Notes under the pieces: generated by a model
Told to the model about the DNA's origin: nothing
The model's database searches: none
The model's input: only the letters and a program-made list of their open reading frames with translations
Program-made: the position numbers and the translations under genes
In this document: piece after piece, positions 46,117-57,794 of the stretch
Layout: each line of letters begins with the position of its first letter
Numbering within the stretch: the first letter of the stretch is position 1
Origin: Takakia lepidozioides
Lineage: Eukaryota; Streptophyta; Takakiopsida; Takakiales; Takakiaceae
Direction of reading: 5' to 3'
Length of the DNA: 60,000 nucleotides
Assembly (NCBI GenBank): GCA_030704615.1
Contig: CM060731.1
Span: 14,262,001 to 14,322,000, forward strand

Positions 46117-49107
46117 GCTAGACGTCAGTGGAGAACTCTCACTTGTATTTCTTAGATACCTACCACGATGTCGAGCGAGAGAAACCCTAGTGCAACGCCA
46201 AGTCCAAAAGAAATCTAACATTTGCGCCTACAGAGGCTCGAAATTCAGGTGCGGTTCTTCTTGTGTTTCCAATTGATATCATCCTCTGGGTCAATGGGGG
46301 ATGGCCACGGGCTAGCTGGGCCACCATAGATCGGGTATAAGGAGCAGCGTTCCCCCTCTCGGGAGCACATGATTCCCCTTTGCCAAGTGGTAACGACAAC
46401 AAGTTCCCTTACAGCGTTCTGTATCGTTCAAAGGAAAATCAGAGAGTAATAAAAGAGTATACTTGTCTGTTCGTCATCAGTATAAAAGGTCCGTTGATGC
46501 AGTCAAGACACAGTCCAGCTGAACATTGTGATCACACTTGTCATTCATTTTTCTGAAGGAAAGCAATCTCCTCAAATCATACATGCAGGTCATTTGGGAG
46601 CATTGAACAATCAGCTGATGTTCACAACTTCTAAAGGATACTTTGTATCCCCCTGACTCTACTTACCCCAATGCAGTGAAAGGGCAAGCAAAATTGTTTT
46701 GAATCCTGATTCCTACGGTCAGTAGATGCTTGTCCCCAAGACAAAGGGCCTCCACAAAAAATTTTAGGATTTAGACAAAAATTGCAAGGTGGATAGCCTT
46801 TTGGCAATTTTCCGGCGTGCCAATTCAGGCATTTGGGTGCTGGTCCGGTGACTTCCCCGGCAACCTAGTGTTGGGCCACGTCAGGCAAAAACGCAGGGCC
46901 CGCGTAGGGCGAAAAGCAAAACCGAAACGAGCCCCCGAGTCGCCCGTCACCACGGCGACTACCCAACCCGGCCAACTGCCTCACTTCCCTGCAACATGAC
47001 AAGGTCTCTCTCTCTCGCCCTCCTTGACGTAATAGGTTGGCACCATGAAAAGACAAGATACAGACAGATATACTCGTTGATCATTCTAAGGTAATGTGTT
47101 GTCCTTCTGGGCTGGTCAGTTTTCATGGCAACTGACATCCAACCAGACCACCCACATCTGCCGTAAATTGCATGAAAGGCACAGACAAGGGGGATGATTA
47201 TGGTCATTCTAACCTGCACCAAATCACATGAAGCGTCATGGATGCTTACTTGACAATGGTGGTAACATGCAGCAAATGTTTCATCTGCTGTGACATATGC
47301 CTCAAGTTCTCGTTGTGCTGAAATCTGGTACAAACCTGACACTAGACCCTAGATTTTTACCGTTCAGACCAGCTCTTTCCCTTGTTTTTGATATTTGGCC
47401 ATGCTTCCCAGGCAGGAAAGTAATAAGTATGACTAAACTTTGCTCCAGAACGCTGCCCAAAACAAAAGCAGAGTGAATTAGATTGGCAATCCAGCCAGGG
47501 GCAGCCGATATATAGGCATTACAAGGGTGCCTTTGCAGCGGAACACCTGGTGCTTACCATGGGGAATCTGTAACATTCATATACCAACGAAGTGGTAATA
47601 GAGCTTACAAGACACCAGGTCATTGCTAGATGGTTTATTGCCAATACAATCCACATAAAGTACAAGCAAAATGGAATTGGTCTCAAATTTGTCAAAACGA
47701 AATCAGGTTACAAACTGGATTTTTGAAGTTGATAACTGATTACCATCCAAAACCAGAACTGAGGAGGATTCGAACTCCCTGATCTGCCCGTACGTGCAGC
47801 CAGTCCCCCCCCCCCAAAGCAGCCAGAGAAACCCCACTCCCCAACAAGGCAGCAAACCCCCACTACAACAACCCCCTGGAGACCCCAAAAATCTGCAACC
47901 ACCAAACCTGCACAACAGACACCATGAAAGCAAACATGAAAGCAAAGAGGCAGAATGCGGCGGCAGATTGCGGAATGCAATAAGTGCATTGCGAGCATTC
48001 CCTGTAGAAATCCGGGTCACAAAATCCCTAGGGCCTGGCGCTCCTTCAATCGCCTCTCGAGCGCTGGAGTGTAAACACACATGAATCCCAAAAATGAAGC
48101 AAACTGAAGCTCCATGTCGAGCTGCAGCGAAGCGCACGCAGGAAGAGAGGACTCGCCAATTGCGTGCGAAAGCCTTACCCAACCCGCCACCCTGCACTGG
48201 CCCCAGGCTTTGGCGGGTGTCCTTTCCATGATGGCGCGGGGCCATGCAGGGCCAACCGACACACCCCGCAGGTGGCCCCCGCCGCCGCAGTTCGCCGATT
48301 TACCCCTTTGCACCGGCCACGTGGCTGGTCACACAACGTGGCCCCCCTCAAAACCATTCATTTTCTGACTTTGAAAAATCCTGGCATGCACGGCTTTTAC
48401 TCAAATCCCGATTATTTTGCAGGCGCGTGTGGAGGACAACGAGGCGAACATTTTTCGTTCAGACGGCGCTTCCATCGGAATTCATCCGCGGAAGCTACAG
48501 GGATGGATGTAAAACGATGCGACCCGATTCGGGTCGCGTCGTCCTTTAGGGGTTAAAAGAGTAATTCACAAAGGCTGCAGAAACAAATTGCAGACTGCTA
48601 TATACCGAGTATAATCACAGAAGAGAAGTGGCCCTGCCTCGCCGCACACTTCAAAATTCTCCGGATAGTAAACTATCGCTGTGCTGCCCTGGCCAGGCCC
48701 TTTAGATGACAAAGTCTCCCACCAACCGTTAAACTAATACTGACACTGCTTTCTTCTTGTCCTGTGAAAACGGGTCCAGGGTTGAATTCGCACTGCTACG
48801 TTTCGGAAAGTGTGGAATATTGTCAAAGTCTCTTGACTCCTTGACTCTAAGGGATTGAAATGAAAGACCCGTGCGTTGAGAGAAGAATCAGTGGGAACCA
48901 GTCCAATGCATTGACTCTTGGGACACATGATATGAAAACATGCTTGGAAAACATGCTTGTACATATAAACTTATGACCCCCGGTGAGTCACGCATGAGAG
49001 AGACAGAGAGACAGAGAGAGCGGACTAGATCACCGACATACTTGTAAACGTTGTTTTGCAAGAGAGTTCCATAAGCCAAACAAACTCCCGAGGGAGCAGC
49101 CGGCTTC
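46117..49107. other. Intergenic, GC-rich island, no supported gene
   Basis: No ORF with recognisable domains. 48080-48350 is GC-rich and contains a G-box core, CACGTG, at 48318-48323, so it may be promoter-like. A lone TTAA-flanked transposon end lies at 48514-48556. Confidence 0.45.
48514..48556. other. Hairpin plus TTAA-flanked transposon-like end
   Basis: ACGATGCGACCCGA and TCGGGTCGCGTCGT form an almost perfect hairpin, followed by CGTCCTTTAGGGG and TTAA (48553-48556). The end differs at one base from the right end of the element at 50707-51516 (CGTCCATTAGGGG). No left partner was seen. Confidence 0.45.
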
Positions 49108-49824
49108 ATGGCGGCCCAGAAGAGACATAAGCACCACCGCGCAACTGAATCTATCCTCCCAGTGCTGATGCTCCAACTACTGGTGATAACTGGTAACATG
49201 CAGGTCCTCCTTGTCTCTGGTGCAAGCACAGGCTCGCGCCATCTTTTGCACGTTCATTCCAGAGGTACATATATAGTGCGTGCACCTGAATTTCTACTAG
49301 TCTTTTCCCCTCCTAACACAAAGGTTACCACTGCGGACAGCCTGCTACCACAATCTCATCAAAGTGGCCTCGACCTAACTAGTATTACTAGGACGAAATC
49401 CCTGCTGTAAGAGCTTATCTTCAAAGCATCGTTATTGTGTTGGATTCATTCCACTGCTTTAACTTACATATATCACATTTTGAACTTAGTACCTCATCAC
49501 TTCAACAAATATGAATTTGTCTGATGCATGCACTGATTAACTTCATAGTCTCACACCTGAAGTCTGACTAGTGCAGTTAATGCCGCCGTTGTGTCTCCTG
49601 CAGTTCTGGCATCATCCACAGTCCGGGAGCATGAAATGGTTGTTCCTAACGGAACACCAGACTCCTCATTGCTCGATTTACAGGTACAATGTTCTACACC
49701 AGATGTACTCGTAGATGTATCGTCTCTTCCCTTCCATGGTGCACTGCTCCCCACGCATAAATTCATAGGTCCCTCGAGCAGCATCGGACTCGATCATTAC
49801 ATGATGTTGTCTCTGAAGAAATAG
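49108..49824 (+). CDS. Possible small secreted protein, two exons
   Basis: Exon 1 (49108-49264) and exon 2 (49604-49824) join in phase (donor AGAG/GTACAT, acceptor CTCCTGCAG) to give 125 residues. The ATG has a good context (CTTCATGGCG). The N-terminus has a basic stretch (KRHKHHR) then a long hydrophobic core (ILPVLMLQLLVITG), as in a signal peptide or anchor. The rest is Ser/Leu-rich with no recognised domain. GA-rich leader sequence lies just upstream. A second donor (CAG/GTACAA at 49683) could end exon 2 early. No family is recognised, so this remains a prediction. Confidence 0.35.
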
Positions 49825-50154
49825 CTGCTCTCCCCTGGCGAATGTTAGCCTGTCTTGTCTCCCCCCCACTAGCATGTAATTTGGAATGCATCCATACGGA
49901 TGGGACCTCTAAAAATTAAAATTTTCTTGTGAAATCATGACTTAACAATCTCCGATCGGAGACTCCTGTGGGTTATCAGCTTCCAGTTTCCACTTTATTT
50001 CAGCCAATGTCATCCAGCCAATGTCATCGGCTTATCTACCCTAACGACGATAAACAAAAAGCACTAACTAAGTAACATACTCCAAACTGCATCTGGAGTA
50101 GATCGACATGTGCTTTCTCTGCACATCCTTGGTTATTCTTATCAAATGCAGACA

Positions 50155-50335
50155 ACCAGCATGTAGCCCAATGGTAATGGGCACATACCACGTTGGATGT
50201 GGTTGTGGGTTTAAACCACCGTCTAGTGTGTCATGAAGGTGTCCACCTTCTTGCTGGAAGGCAGTAGCCCTTGGGGGTCAAGTGACACCATAAGTTACGC
50301 TCCCTTGGGGAGGACGTCATATATATATATATAAT
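50155..50335 (+). mobile_element. tRNA-derived SINE, second family, copy 1
   Basis: A box TAGCCCAATGG (50164-50174) and B box-like GGGTTTAAACC (50207-50217). The body has AAGTGACACCATAA and ends in GGAGGACGTCATATATAT, a simple AT tail. The other copy is at 55561-55720. Confidence 0.75.
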
Positions 50336-50702
50336 CAAATGCAAAATTTCAGTAAAGGCAACGGAAGGTGAACGTGGTTGATTGCAGGAGGTAGAACACG
50401 TTGACGCAAACTCTAGACGCCTACAGGCACCACCGGTACCACCAGGTGCAACGTGGAACCCTCACCATGGGAACGGCAATGTGCCGGGAGTGATGCCTTG
50501 CTGCTAGTGTGGCCTTGGCGGGGTACTGTACCGTAAACCTCTTTCTTTGTAAATTGTATGTCTTATCTTTCTGCTACTCCCAAGGCATATAAACCTGTCC
50601 AACTCTATTTGCTTATGACAAATGATTGTTAGGGTTTAGCCTGGCAATAGTGGTACACTACACACTCTCTCACTGCAGCGTTGTTGTTGTTTTTTTTTTT
50701 TG

Positions 50703-51520
50703 TTAACCCCTAATGGACCATGCGACCACGTCAGAAATCAGAAAGCGATTTGCCACGTGGCAAATCGTTGGATGACCTCGGATGAAAAAACTTTCATTGT
50801 GCTCCCTGACGTCATACACCTGCCTGTTTTTATGGCATCCTAAAATAATAAAAGCATTACCGTCAGTAATTTTTTTACTGTGCAGTGGTACCCAATTCAA
50901 GCTCCAGCAGCTTTGACCTATCGACGTGGCTATCCTGGGTGGCCTATACCATGAAAATTCATTTTGCATGTAGATAGGTTAGAAAATTCATCTATGCATG
51001 TAGATAGGTTAGAATGCTTCCAAATTTTTTATGGTAGTGAGTTTCGGCAAGGAACGGGGAACTCACCTTGTGATCAAAATTTGGACACATTTGAGGCAGA
51101 TTTGGTGTCAATTGTAATGGATGGTCTTTTTGACCCACCTATTTTCCAATAAAAAGGAACCCTTATGTGGTTTTGGAATTTGGTTCTAGAAATTTTGGCC
51201 CAAGGTGTTGTACATACCAGGCAATTAGAATCTGGGTATGTTGTATCAATGATAAATCATTTTGCCAAGCCAATTGCTTGGTCAAACCAATTTTTCACTC
51301 CAAAACTAGAGCACAATAAATATTTACAGCTTGTATTTTTCCTAATGACACGGTGAAATCAGTTGAAATTATTACAGTAGGTTCCTGAAGTAGGTAGGAT
51401 TACTTTCATACGGTTCATCCCTATGGATGTTTGCCAAATGTCAGATATGCCCTCAAACATGAGGGCATGTTCCGTTTTGGCATGGGCCCACCAAAAACGA
51501 GCTCGTCCATTAGGGGTTAA
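50703..51520. mobile_element. TTAA-flanked, piggyBac-like non-autonomous element
   Basis: The ends CCCCTAATGGAC (50707-50718) and GTCCATTAGGGG (51505-51516) are perfect inverted repeats, and TTAA lies immediately outside both (50703-50706 and 51517-51520). A CCC...GGG end flanked by duplicated TTAA is the piggyBac layout. The 810-bp interior has no transposase ORF. Another superfamily with fortuitous TTAA cannot be excluded. Confidence 0.65.
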
Positions 51521-51721
51521 CAGGGACAGAGGCCCTGAAAACTTTATTGGAGATGGAAATGAGGAAAAAATAACCTCAAGATACGAGCCATAAGGCAGAA
51601 AAAGGGCACACAGCCCCCATACCGCGTTTCTTTTATGAAATTTGGGAAACAACACGAGTGGCTACGGAGTTTTGCAAAAAATAGCCGTACATTATGTTCA
51701 TCCACTAAAATTAGGATAGAA

Positions 51722-51910
51722 TCATCCACCTCTACACCTTTAATCCATTTATATCATCCATATTTTGCGAATTCATCCATAGTTTATTTTTCATTTGGAG
51801 AGGTTTGGCGATTAGAGTCATCCACCTCTGTACCTTTAATCCATTTATATCATCCATATTTTGCAAATCATCCATAATTTATTTTTTATTTGAAGAAGTT
51901 TGGAAATTTC
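51722..51910. repeat. 96-bp tandem duplication
   Basis: TCATCCACCTCTACACCTTT at 51722 recurs at 51818 with few changes. Shorter TCATCCAT words are scattered through both units. Confidence 0.9.
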
Positions 51911-52180
51911 ATCCATGTAAAAACAGGGAACTTGCAACAGAATATTCCATTTTATTGTTTGAGGTCGAAATCTGGCGAAAATTCGTCAATTAAAAAAACA
52001 ATGTCTCAGTGGATCAAATAATCATGGACAGAACTTCAGAAGAGGACTTTTTATGTCAAGTAGGCTATGTTTTCCGCGCTTTCAAGACCTTGGCCTTCGT
52101 CCCAAGTAAACTTACTTTGGCAACTAACACAATTGAAGCTAGAATAGCACCTTGGACTTACATATGTTTCTATCGTAGAT

Positions 52181-52523
52181 TAAGGACCGTACCACACTAG
52201 CGGCAAGAGGGGCAGCGGCACTCAATTTCGGACCCTCCTATTGGTTTAAGGGAGGGCAGTGTCCCTTGGAAATCCACAATTTTAGGAAGACATTTTGTCG
52301 TGACATGATTCTCCTGCCATCGCGAAGCGACGCAATGTCAAAGGTTCTAGGAATTGGTTATTTTTAGAATGAAAAGATGAGGTAGTTGCGATTTTTTTAC
52401 CACTATAGTGTAGTAGCCGATTCATTGCCGCTTGGTGACATGGACCTATATCATCCAACAATCCCTAGCCGGCAACGTCCACGTCAGTGTCGTTGGTGTG
52501 CCGCTAGTGTGGTACGGCCCTAA
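52181..52523. mobile_element. PIF/Harbinger-like MITE
   Basis: The element runs 52184-52520 (337 bp). Its inverted ends are GGACCGTACCACACTAGCGG and, on the opposite strand, GGGCCGTACCACACTAGCGG (one mismatch), flanked by TAA on both sides (52181-52183 and 52521-52523). A 3-bp TWA duplication with GGGCC-type ends fits PIF/Harbinger MITEs. Confidence 0.85.
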
Positions 52524-52800
52524 GTCAAATATGGATTGTGTGGATTGGGATGCCACTTTTCAACTCAGCAAAGGGGCGTCGGCCATCCCAATTAGATTAA
52601 AATATGTCATTGAAGGGTGCCCAAGAGAGCAGCCCAGTTGGTAGAGCCGGGTAATGATCCGTCTTGGGCGGCTCTGATCTACTTTTCTAACAATCGGAGG
52701 TAAAACATGTCGTTCGATTTTTTTTTCATAACATCCGGTTCCGGGGTTCTCTGGCCTGTAACCGCCCAACCACAGTGAGGTGTTGGCCAAATTTATGGCA
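52524..52800. other. tRNA-like segment and a degenerate hAT end
   Basis: An A-box-like AGCCCAGTTGGTAGAG occurs at about 52631-52646 with no well-spaced B box. At about 52758-52776 GTAACCGCCCAACCACAGTG resembles the right end of the hAT element at 4834 with small insertions. Confidence 0.35.
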
Positions 52801-53016
52801 ATTCAGACAAATGTTGCACTGCATGGTAAGCTGCAATTTAAATCTAATTTGAGACTTTGAGTAACGCAAAATGACTTCAGTCTGTGGCTTTGGATTACCT
52901 AGGTTTGTACGTTTGACAGGCCAATGAGAGGTACACCAATCATGGGGTCAAAGCACACGACTAGGAACCCAAAAAGAATGTCACGTTCCGTTTTCCACCA
53001 CATATGGCGTATTGGA

Positions 53017-54236
53017 TCCAAATTTATGATATCGAGTTGACATGAAACCACACAAGCATTATATCATTGGGAAGCCCTTAATGTGTTTGTCATGCCCATA
53101 TATAATTCTTTGTGATTCGACAAGTTTAAGGTGTCGTAATCTTGAATAGTACATGGCTCAAATGTCTCAAACTGTTATAGATCCAAATTTATGATATCGA
53201 GTTGAGCATGAAACTAGTGTTGGTGTAGTATCTTGAATTGGAAATACCATAAGGGTCTTGGTATGCAATGCTGAATTTTTTTAAAGCAGATAGGTTTCAG
53301 CCCCTGGATTTTTCAAGTATGAATCTGGTATGCATATAGTGGTTTTAAAAACCAATCAATCCGGATATGAGCAATGGTATCTGAATGTCAATAACCTAAA
53401 AATATGAACTCGGATATGGTATTAAAAAATAATAAAATAAAAATGGTACTAGTATTCAAATTCAAATTCAATATTGAAATGGCCATTTGAATATTCAAGA
53501 AAACCACAAGGGAAACCTGCTATCTCATAGGATACCAACCCCCATACAATTATACACTCAATCAGAATTGCATCCATAGTGTCTCGCAAATGAAGATCAA
53601 AATGTCATTGTTATAATCAAAACAGCTAGTATATGCCCCTAGCCCTAAATCTCTACTCTACATTACAAAGTACCCCAGTCATCATCCTCAAAGTATTCAG
53701 TTTTCTCAAGCAGTAGCTCAACAGCCATAAAAAACCACCACAATTGTTGCTCCACTCTCCTCGATTCCAAATCTATTGTACAACCTCCATCAATCTGCCG
53801 CCGAAGCTGCCAATTAAAGAGGCGTTCATAAACACATGAAACCCTACATCCATAATGTGTATATGTGCATATTAACATGATACCCAAACAAACTTGTAGC
53901 GACGAGTCGAGCTCTGGTAGAGGGCGGGGAAAGGAGAACCCTAACCGCCGCCTGTTAGGGTTTGGGGGGCCGCTAGGGAACTCGAGAACCTTCTGGTAGG
54001 GTACTACAAATGTTTACGGGAACAGAGAATAGTAGGTTAGGTGAGAAGAGACCCGGGTTGATACCCGGCGAAACCCGGATACCAGACCAACATTGCATGA
54101 AACCACACAAACATTATATCATTGGGAAGCCCTTATAGTGTTTGTCATGCCCACATATAAATTATTTCGATTTGACAAGTTTAAGGTGTCGTAATCTTGA
54201 ATAGTATATGGCTCAAATGTCTTAGACTGTTATAGT
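53017..54236 (+). repeat. Dimer of a 165-bp satellite-like monomer, second copy split
   Basis: The word TCCAAATTTATGATATCGAG starts monomers at 53017 and 53182. Monomer 1 is continuous. Monomer 2 is interrupted after CATGAAAC (53214) and resumes at 54096 with CATGAAACCACACAAACATT, continuing through GTGTCGTAATCTTGAATAGT to about 54236. Confidence 0.88.
53207..54103. mobile_element. hAT-like element inserted in the satellite
   Basis: The element runs 53215-54095 (881 bp), flanked by the 8-bp duplication CATGAAAC (53207-53214 and 54096-54103). The ends TAGTGTTGG and, inverted, CAATGTTGG are near-identical and hAT-like. The interior is AT-rich with no transposase. Because the satellite monomer reads through once it is removed, the boundaries are well fixed. 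Confidence 0.85.
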
Positions 54237-54733
54237 ACTTCAGGACTCAATTTTCACACCATAATATATGAGGGTCCTATCAAGGTTTTTCATGTGCTTA
54301 TATAGGATGTGGAAGTATGCCAAAAATAACAGTAGACCCGCAAAACCAGAAAAAACCATTCACAGAGGTATTTTCTCCTATGTGATATGCATAATTTATG
54401 ACACCAAACTTTAGTACTACTAAATATCAAAATTTGAACATATTGAGTCTTTCACCAAAAGTATAGTGTTTAGCTACTGAAAAGGGAATAGGTCATGTCC
54501 TTGAAATGGCTACAAGATCCTCTAATTTTGAAATGAAGGCCAAAAAAAGTTCTTACAACTAAATGTATCCTTCATTGCAAATTATTTCAAGATATTAAAT
54601 ATACCCATAATATATCATTGAATGATTTCAAAAATATTACATGAGCATCTGCAACTTTGAAATAGGCATCAAACACACCAATTTTGCTGCTTATATCAGC
54701 TTATTAGTTATTTCAGCCATTGACGTATCTACC

Positions 54734-54960
54734 AATGTTGGATTGGTATCACGAAAATATGATACCAAACTTGTCCTGGTATCACAAGGGCCCACATTTC
54801 CCAATACGGGTATGGTCCTGGTATTGGGGATAAGGGGGCCGGGTAGGGTATAGGAGGGGTATCAATAACATAAAATTGTGGATGTATATCAGTAGGGTAT
54901 CAATATTTGTTTTTCCATCTCATATGGGGGGAATATGAATATTGCCCGGGTATGTAGATG
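54734..54960 (+). mobile_element. Second end of the same hAT-like family
   Basis: CAATGTTGGATTGGTATC at 54734 resembles the inverted right end of the element at 53215-54095 (CAATGTTGGTCTGGTATC). GGTATC-rich subterminal words follow. No matching opposite end was found, so this is a fragment. Right limit approximate. Confidence 0.5.
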
Positions 54961-55273
54961 AAATATTCAGTATATTTAAGAATTTCAAGACCTGAGAAGA
55001 AGAATTGACCTTCTCAGTGGATCACAATTACCACACAATGCACATACAAAATACATTGCTCATAAACATTGCACATTACAAAAATATACCATACCATACT
55101 TGTATTTTTGCACATTGCACATGAGTATAAAGCAGATGCCATAAAAGCAATAAATGCCCTTGAATTCCCTTGCTCTAACTCCACACATACACCTACTGTG
55201 CCTTTGGATGCTCACATAGCAGCAATAGTGGTATCAATACCACTCTTGTCCATCACTATATCAGACGGCTATG

Positions 55274-55480
55274 GTATATACCAGTGTTGTGCGGGTCCGG
55301 GTTTTGACCCTGGGTACCCGGGGGGTTAGGATCCGGGTTATCCGCACCCGAACCCGTGCTATCCCCAAAAACCCGGATCCTGACCCGGTTTCATTTCTAA
55401 AATGAACCCGGAACCGAACCCGGACCCGCCTGCAGGGTCCAGAACCCGATAAACCCGTTACCCGCGATCAAGTGTAGCAG
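55274..55480 (+). mobile_element. hAT-like end with GTATATAC flank
   Basis: CAGTGTTGTGCGGG begins at 55282, directly preceded by GTATATAC (55274-55281), the same octamer that flanks the element at 3991-4834. CCCGG/CCGGG subterminal repeats run to about 55470. The opposite end is missing or degraded. Confidence 0.55.
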
Positions 55481-55560
55481 GTCAAGGTCCGGGTCAAAAT
55501 TTCAGGTGGGGCATGCGGGGTCCACCTTATATGTGGTAGGGTAGGTTCTACAATGTGTCC

Positions 55561-55720
55561 AGCAATAGGCCGCTGCAGCAGCCTGCCAGCGTTGTAGGCA
55601 CATACCACCTCAAAAGTGGTTGTGGGTTCAACCCACGGATGGGTGTCACAAAGTTGTGCCCTTCAAGATCTAGTGACACCATAATTTATACCTCGCAAAG
55701 GAGGAGTCATATGTTATTAT
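55561..55720 (+). mobile_element. tRNA-derived SINE, second family, copy 2
   Basis: It shares GGCACATACCAC, GTGGTTGTGGGTT, AGTGACACCATAA and a GGAGGAGTCATAT 3' end with the copy at 50155-50335. The B box is GGGTTCAACCC (about 55624-55634). It ends in a TTATTATTATG tail. Confidence 0.75.
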
Positions 55721-56087
55721 TATGAGGCTGGCTTCCACACATCGCCTCTGAAATTTTGTGTGGCCACGTCGTAATGAGGTCGTACGGTGCAGAGGGGACA
55801 CGGACCTGACAGCGGGCCCCACTACATTAAAACGATCATTATTCCCATGTTTCTCTTATTCTAGCGACGACCGAAGGTCGAGAGCTAGTTTAGCGTAGAG
55901 CAGGAATAGGGTGCCATAGTGCCACATCATCGTCGTCATGTTTCGTAGCCACATGTCGTCGCCACGTTTCGTACGTTGTCAATTTCTTTCTATCTACCCG
56001 GATTGCCCGAAAAATCCGAAAATAACTTCTTGAACGGTACTTCGTTGAGACTAACCCTTTTCGTGCCTGCTTCTATTTGATGTTCAA

Positions 56088-56088
<1 letters not shown>

Positions 56089-56128
<40 letters not shown>
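56089..56128. repeat. GA microsatellite
   Basis: An uninterrupted run of about 20 GA/AG dinucleotides. No gene is identified next to it. Confidence 0.9.
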
Positions 56129-56129
<1 letters not shown>

Positions 56130-56131
<2 letters not shown>

Positions 56132-57794
56132 ATCGATCTACGAAACTTCAAGCCATGCGGATTGCATATATTGGAAGTTTTCGTCCAGCACCATGGATGT
56201 CCATCGTGCTTCTTGTCCATGCCCGCCATTCGTCCTGCCAATCCCCCAGAGGATGTCGCTGGTGGTAGCTCAAAAATGATATCACCATTAAATTCATTGG
56301 GTAGGTATTTTGCTGATTGGGTAGGTATTCGCTAGTGTGTATCCCAGTCAATGCCTCTCACATCACTCTTGCATCCTGGCAACCCCCTCAAGGACTGCAA
56401 CTTTGGAATGACACTTGCAATCTCTTGCACATCGGGGTCCCCCAGCAGACGTTGATTCGGAGGAGGTGGGAGCTCCGACACATCCTCTTCTGATGTGCCC
56501 TTGACCCTCCCCACTTTGTCATACACCTCTCTCACCACATGTACAGTCCCTGCCTCAAAGCGGAAGGTTACGTAAAGCAAGTCTTCTTGAACTACGGCGA
56601 GCCCATTCTCGTCGGCTTATACGGCACTCAGGTACTCCGCTTGCACGTTGGAGTAGAAAACAGTGACGTCGGAGTTGAGAGACATTGCATGAACGAGCAC
56701 GGGAGTGTGGGCAGTGGAGAGCAGGTGATAAGAGTATACCAGGAAGGCCGAATTATGCGAACCACTTCCTGACAATGTCTCAGTGGATCCACCGACTGAA
56801 GGTGCTGAGGCAAATTATTACTTTGCATGCTGTTTAGTAGCCGGCTTTGACTCTGACAGATGCTGGAGAATTTTATCCTATTAATGTCAGATCACCGACC
56901 GCCGGACACAAGATTCTGACAGGCAAGAATTGCGGCCGACTTTACAGATCCACATCCTCAGTGACTACGTTGTGGGTCGAACCCCTTATGTCAAACATGG
57001 ATATGTGGCATGCCTATATTTAAGTGTCTTGCACAGGCAACAGGTGTCAAGTTCTCTGCGAGACAGCCCGCAAGCACTACAGCAAATGGGGGGGGTTTGT
57101 GACGCCAGCCGCGCCCCCACGCCCCCTATGATTTGTAAGTCGTACTTCCCTATGGATTTTGTTATGTCTTCTTTCTGGCTCCATCATCGCGAAGAACTGA
57201 CTTTAATTTGTGGCATGTGTAGCAACGCGCGTTTGAGAGGAAGCCATCTCCGGTAGAGTACAACTACGCCAAGGAGCATGATTGGCAATCCCTCATGAAG
57301 AACATAGCCAACACAGAGGGGATGAGTGCACTACAGGGCACTAGTATGGATGAGGTCGAGGGTCATGCTCAGGGATTGGATGAGAGCTCTGTGGGACTTA
57401 GGGGAACGCCGCCTCATTTACGTGCTCTGGCAAAGGGCGCGGAGTCATCAGGCTCATCGGATAGCTGAGGTTGAGGATGAGGATGACTAGTCCTAGTCCA
57501 TGTAGGTCCCAGGGTCAGTCTACTGAACCCTTGTGAGCTTTTCAGCTCATGTCTTGTAAATATATTTCCATCTTTCCATCTTCCATCTTATTCATGTGTC
57601 GCACCGTCCTCACCCTCCGTTCATGCTTGCTCAATTGTGTATCTGCTAACTATGGAACTGTAAGTTCTCCCATCCCCAAATACAAAACCAGGAAAAAAAC
57701 AAAAAACCATCCTCAATTCACCCCAAAATGAACCCCAACCCCCCCCCCCCACAAGGCTGCCCTCGCGACTGCAGCACGTCAATGTTGTTTATGT
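56130..57794. other. Coding-like but unassigned region
   Basis: Plus-strand open pieces occur at 56539-56772 and, in another frame, about 57255-57468 (YNYAKEHDWQSLM, ending in SSGSSDS and a stop). They are probably parts of the same broken gene as the segment that follows. No family was recognised. Confidence 0.3.

Noticed and set aside
47763-47780. Minus-strand AGTTCGAATCC, a tRNA B-box-like word
   Set aside because: No A box or foldable cloverleaf at the right distance upstream, where there is a poly-G run.
47703-48245. 180-residue minus-strand ORF
   Set aside because: Gly/Cys-rich from a GC-rich island and a homopolymer run; no domain, no conserved pattern, shadow frames open on the other strand.
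49627-49665. Similarity of HEMVVPNGTPDSS to CLE signalling peptides
   Set aside because: Spacing differs by two residues, the motif is not C-terminal, and no preceding cleavage context is evident.
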